Position numbers and translations under genes: made by a program
NCBI GenBank assembly: GCA_944391225.1
Contig: CALXSS010000011.1
Span: 1-43,915 of the forward strand
Reading direction: 5' to 3'
DNA length: 43,915 nucleotides
Origin: an uncultured Clostridia bacterium
GTDB taxonomy: Bacteria; Bacillota; Clostridia; UBA1381
Notes under the pieces: generated by a model
What the model was told of the DNA's origin: nothing
Databases searched by the model: none
The model's input: the letters and a program-made list of their open reading frames with translations, nothing else
Shown: positions 43,364 to 43,915 of the stretch, in pieces
How positions within the stretch are numbered: the stretch's first letter is position 1
Layout: each line of letters opens with the position of its first letter

Positions 43364-43915
43364 TTACATCCTTCTGAAGCCAAGCTCCTGCGGCGTTGGC
43401 TCCGGCTGCTCGCCTATCCCCGCGCCATAGCCGAGAAATTCATTTACCGTCGTTTCTATCTTATCCCCGCGCTCATAGTCATACACCGTAAGCCTGCCGT
43501 CCGGATATACCCTCAGCACACAGGTATTGTTCGTCTTTTTCGCATACGCCTCCGCGTCCGCAAAATCACCGCCGCCTATATACATCTCTGTAAGACATCC
43601 GTTTACTCTGAGATTGTACGCGGCATCATATGCCAGTCCTTCGGCATTCTTTTCCGCATACACGAGCGTTGACGGCACTGAGCTGCTTCCGCCCTTGTAT
43701 ACCTGCATTATACGGTTTACTCCTATAGCGCAGCCTACCGCTCCTAATTCAGCGCCGAACTGTCCCATAAGATTATCGTATCTACCGCCGGCAGCTATTG
43801 GGAAGCCCACTCCATGCGTATAGCACTTGAATATTGAGCCTGTATAATAGTCTATGCTCTGGAGCATTCCAAGATCAAGCGATATGTATTTTTCAAAGCC
43901 GTAAAGGCAGAGCAG
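43364..43915 (-). CDS. hisZ: ATP phosphoribosyltransferase regulatory subunit (partial, 5' end missing)
   Basis: The visible 183 C-terminal residues of a HisRS-like protein run off the right edge. The conserved [20 protein letters not shown], then [14 protein letters not shown] and [12 protein letters not shown] motifs fit the catalytic core of a class II synthetase homologue. The short hisG following 26 nt downstream makes HisZ far more likely than HisS. The last 60 residues (from [20 protein letters not shown]) form a small alpha/beta domain. HisZ supplies feedback regulation by histidine. Confidence 0.92.
   Translation of the reverse strand: MLCLYGFEKYISLDLGMLQSIDYYTGSIFKCYTHGVGFPIAAGGRYDNLMGQFGAELGAVGCAIGVNRIMQVYKGGSSSVPSTLVYAEKNAEGLAYDAAYNLRVNGCLTEMYIGGGDFADAEAYAKKTNNTCVLRVYPDGRLTVYDYERGDKIETTVNEFLGYGAGIGEQPEPTPQELGFRRM

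Overview
The window reads as a chromosomal segment of a low-to-moderate GC, spore-forming member of the class Clostridia (Oscillospirales-like is my inference). Supporting signs are the SleB-type cortex-lytic enzyme, the short HisG with a separate HisZ, the DUF3343, DUF3793 and DUF6171 families, AGGAGG-type ribosome sites and consensus TTGACA/TAAAAT promoters. Every gene I can support lies on the minus strand, so transcription runs from 43915 towards 1 throughout. The long plus-strand reading frames are shadows of these genes.

Layout in transcription order: (a) 43915-39135: hisZ (partial), hisG, hisA, a DeoR-type regulator, a viroplasmin-type RNase H and a MATE exporter, ending in an unusually long terminator stem. 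(b) 38970-37735: DUF3793 protein plus flavodoxin, with a strong promoter and TTAGC..GCTAA palindromes that look like a metal-responsive operator. (c) 37631-36657: a zinc-ribbon/YARHG membrane protein with its own promoter and terminator. (d) 36434-30362: DUF362 ferredoxin-like protein, trmL, apgM-type mutase, AI-2E-family membrane protein and metG. (e) 30311-23717: a 1881-residue secreted surface protein and a 72-residue companion, bracketed by two nearly identical 160-bp MITE-like elements. (f) 23529-20303: isochorismatase-like hydrolase, GH51 arabinofuranosidase, DUF6171 protein, SleB and a 35-residue membrane peptide. (g) 20211-11742: carA-carB behind a promoter and a leader with an intrinsic terminator, then lrp plus aminotransferase, then pyrG. 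The carAB and pyrG genes supply carbamoyl phosphate and CTP. (h) 11673-4775: a heterodimeric ABC exporter pair, a GAP1-N1-type protein and an acidic-tailed membrane protein. (i) 4682-3290: DUF3343 protein and a cysteine desulfurase-like enzyme. (j) 3230-2579: a five-gene tRNA operon (Gly-Arg-His-Gln-Lys). (k) 2556-1: an AT-rich, eroded accessory island with small P-loop kinases, a 2H phosphoesterase and remnants of istB, a GNAT acetyltransferase and a DUF1016/YhcG gene.

The most interesting unexplained structures are: five consecutive perfect inverted repeats flanked by 12-bp direct repeats in front of pyrG; a carAB leader with an upstream copy of the terminator arm (a possible antiterminator); the MITE-bracketed giant surface protein that lacks a visible wall anchor; and the GAP1-N1 protein paired with an uncharacterised acidic membrane protein but with no partner GTPase in view. 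I found no CRISPR array, rRNA, complete insertion sequence or replication origin.
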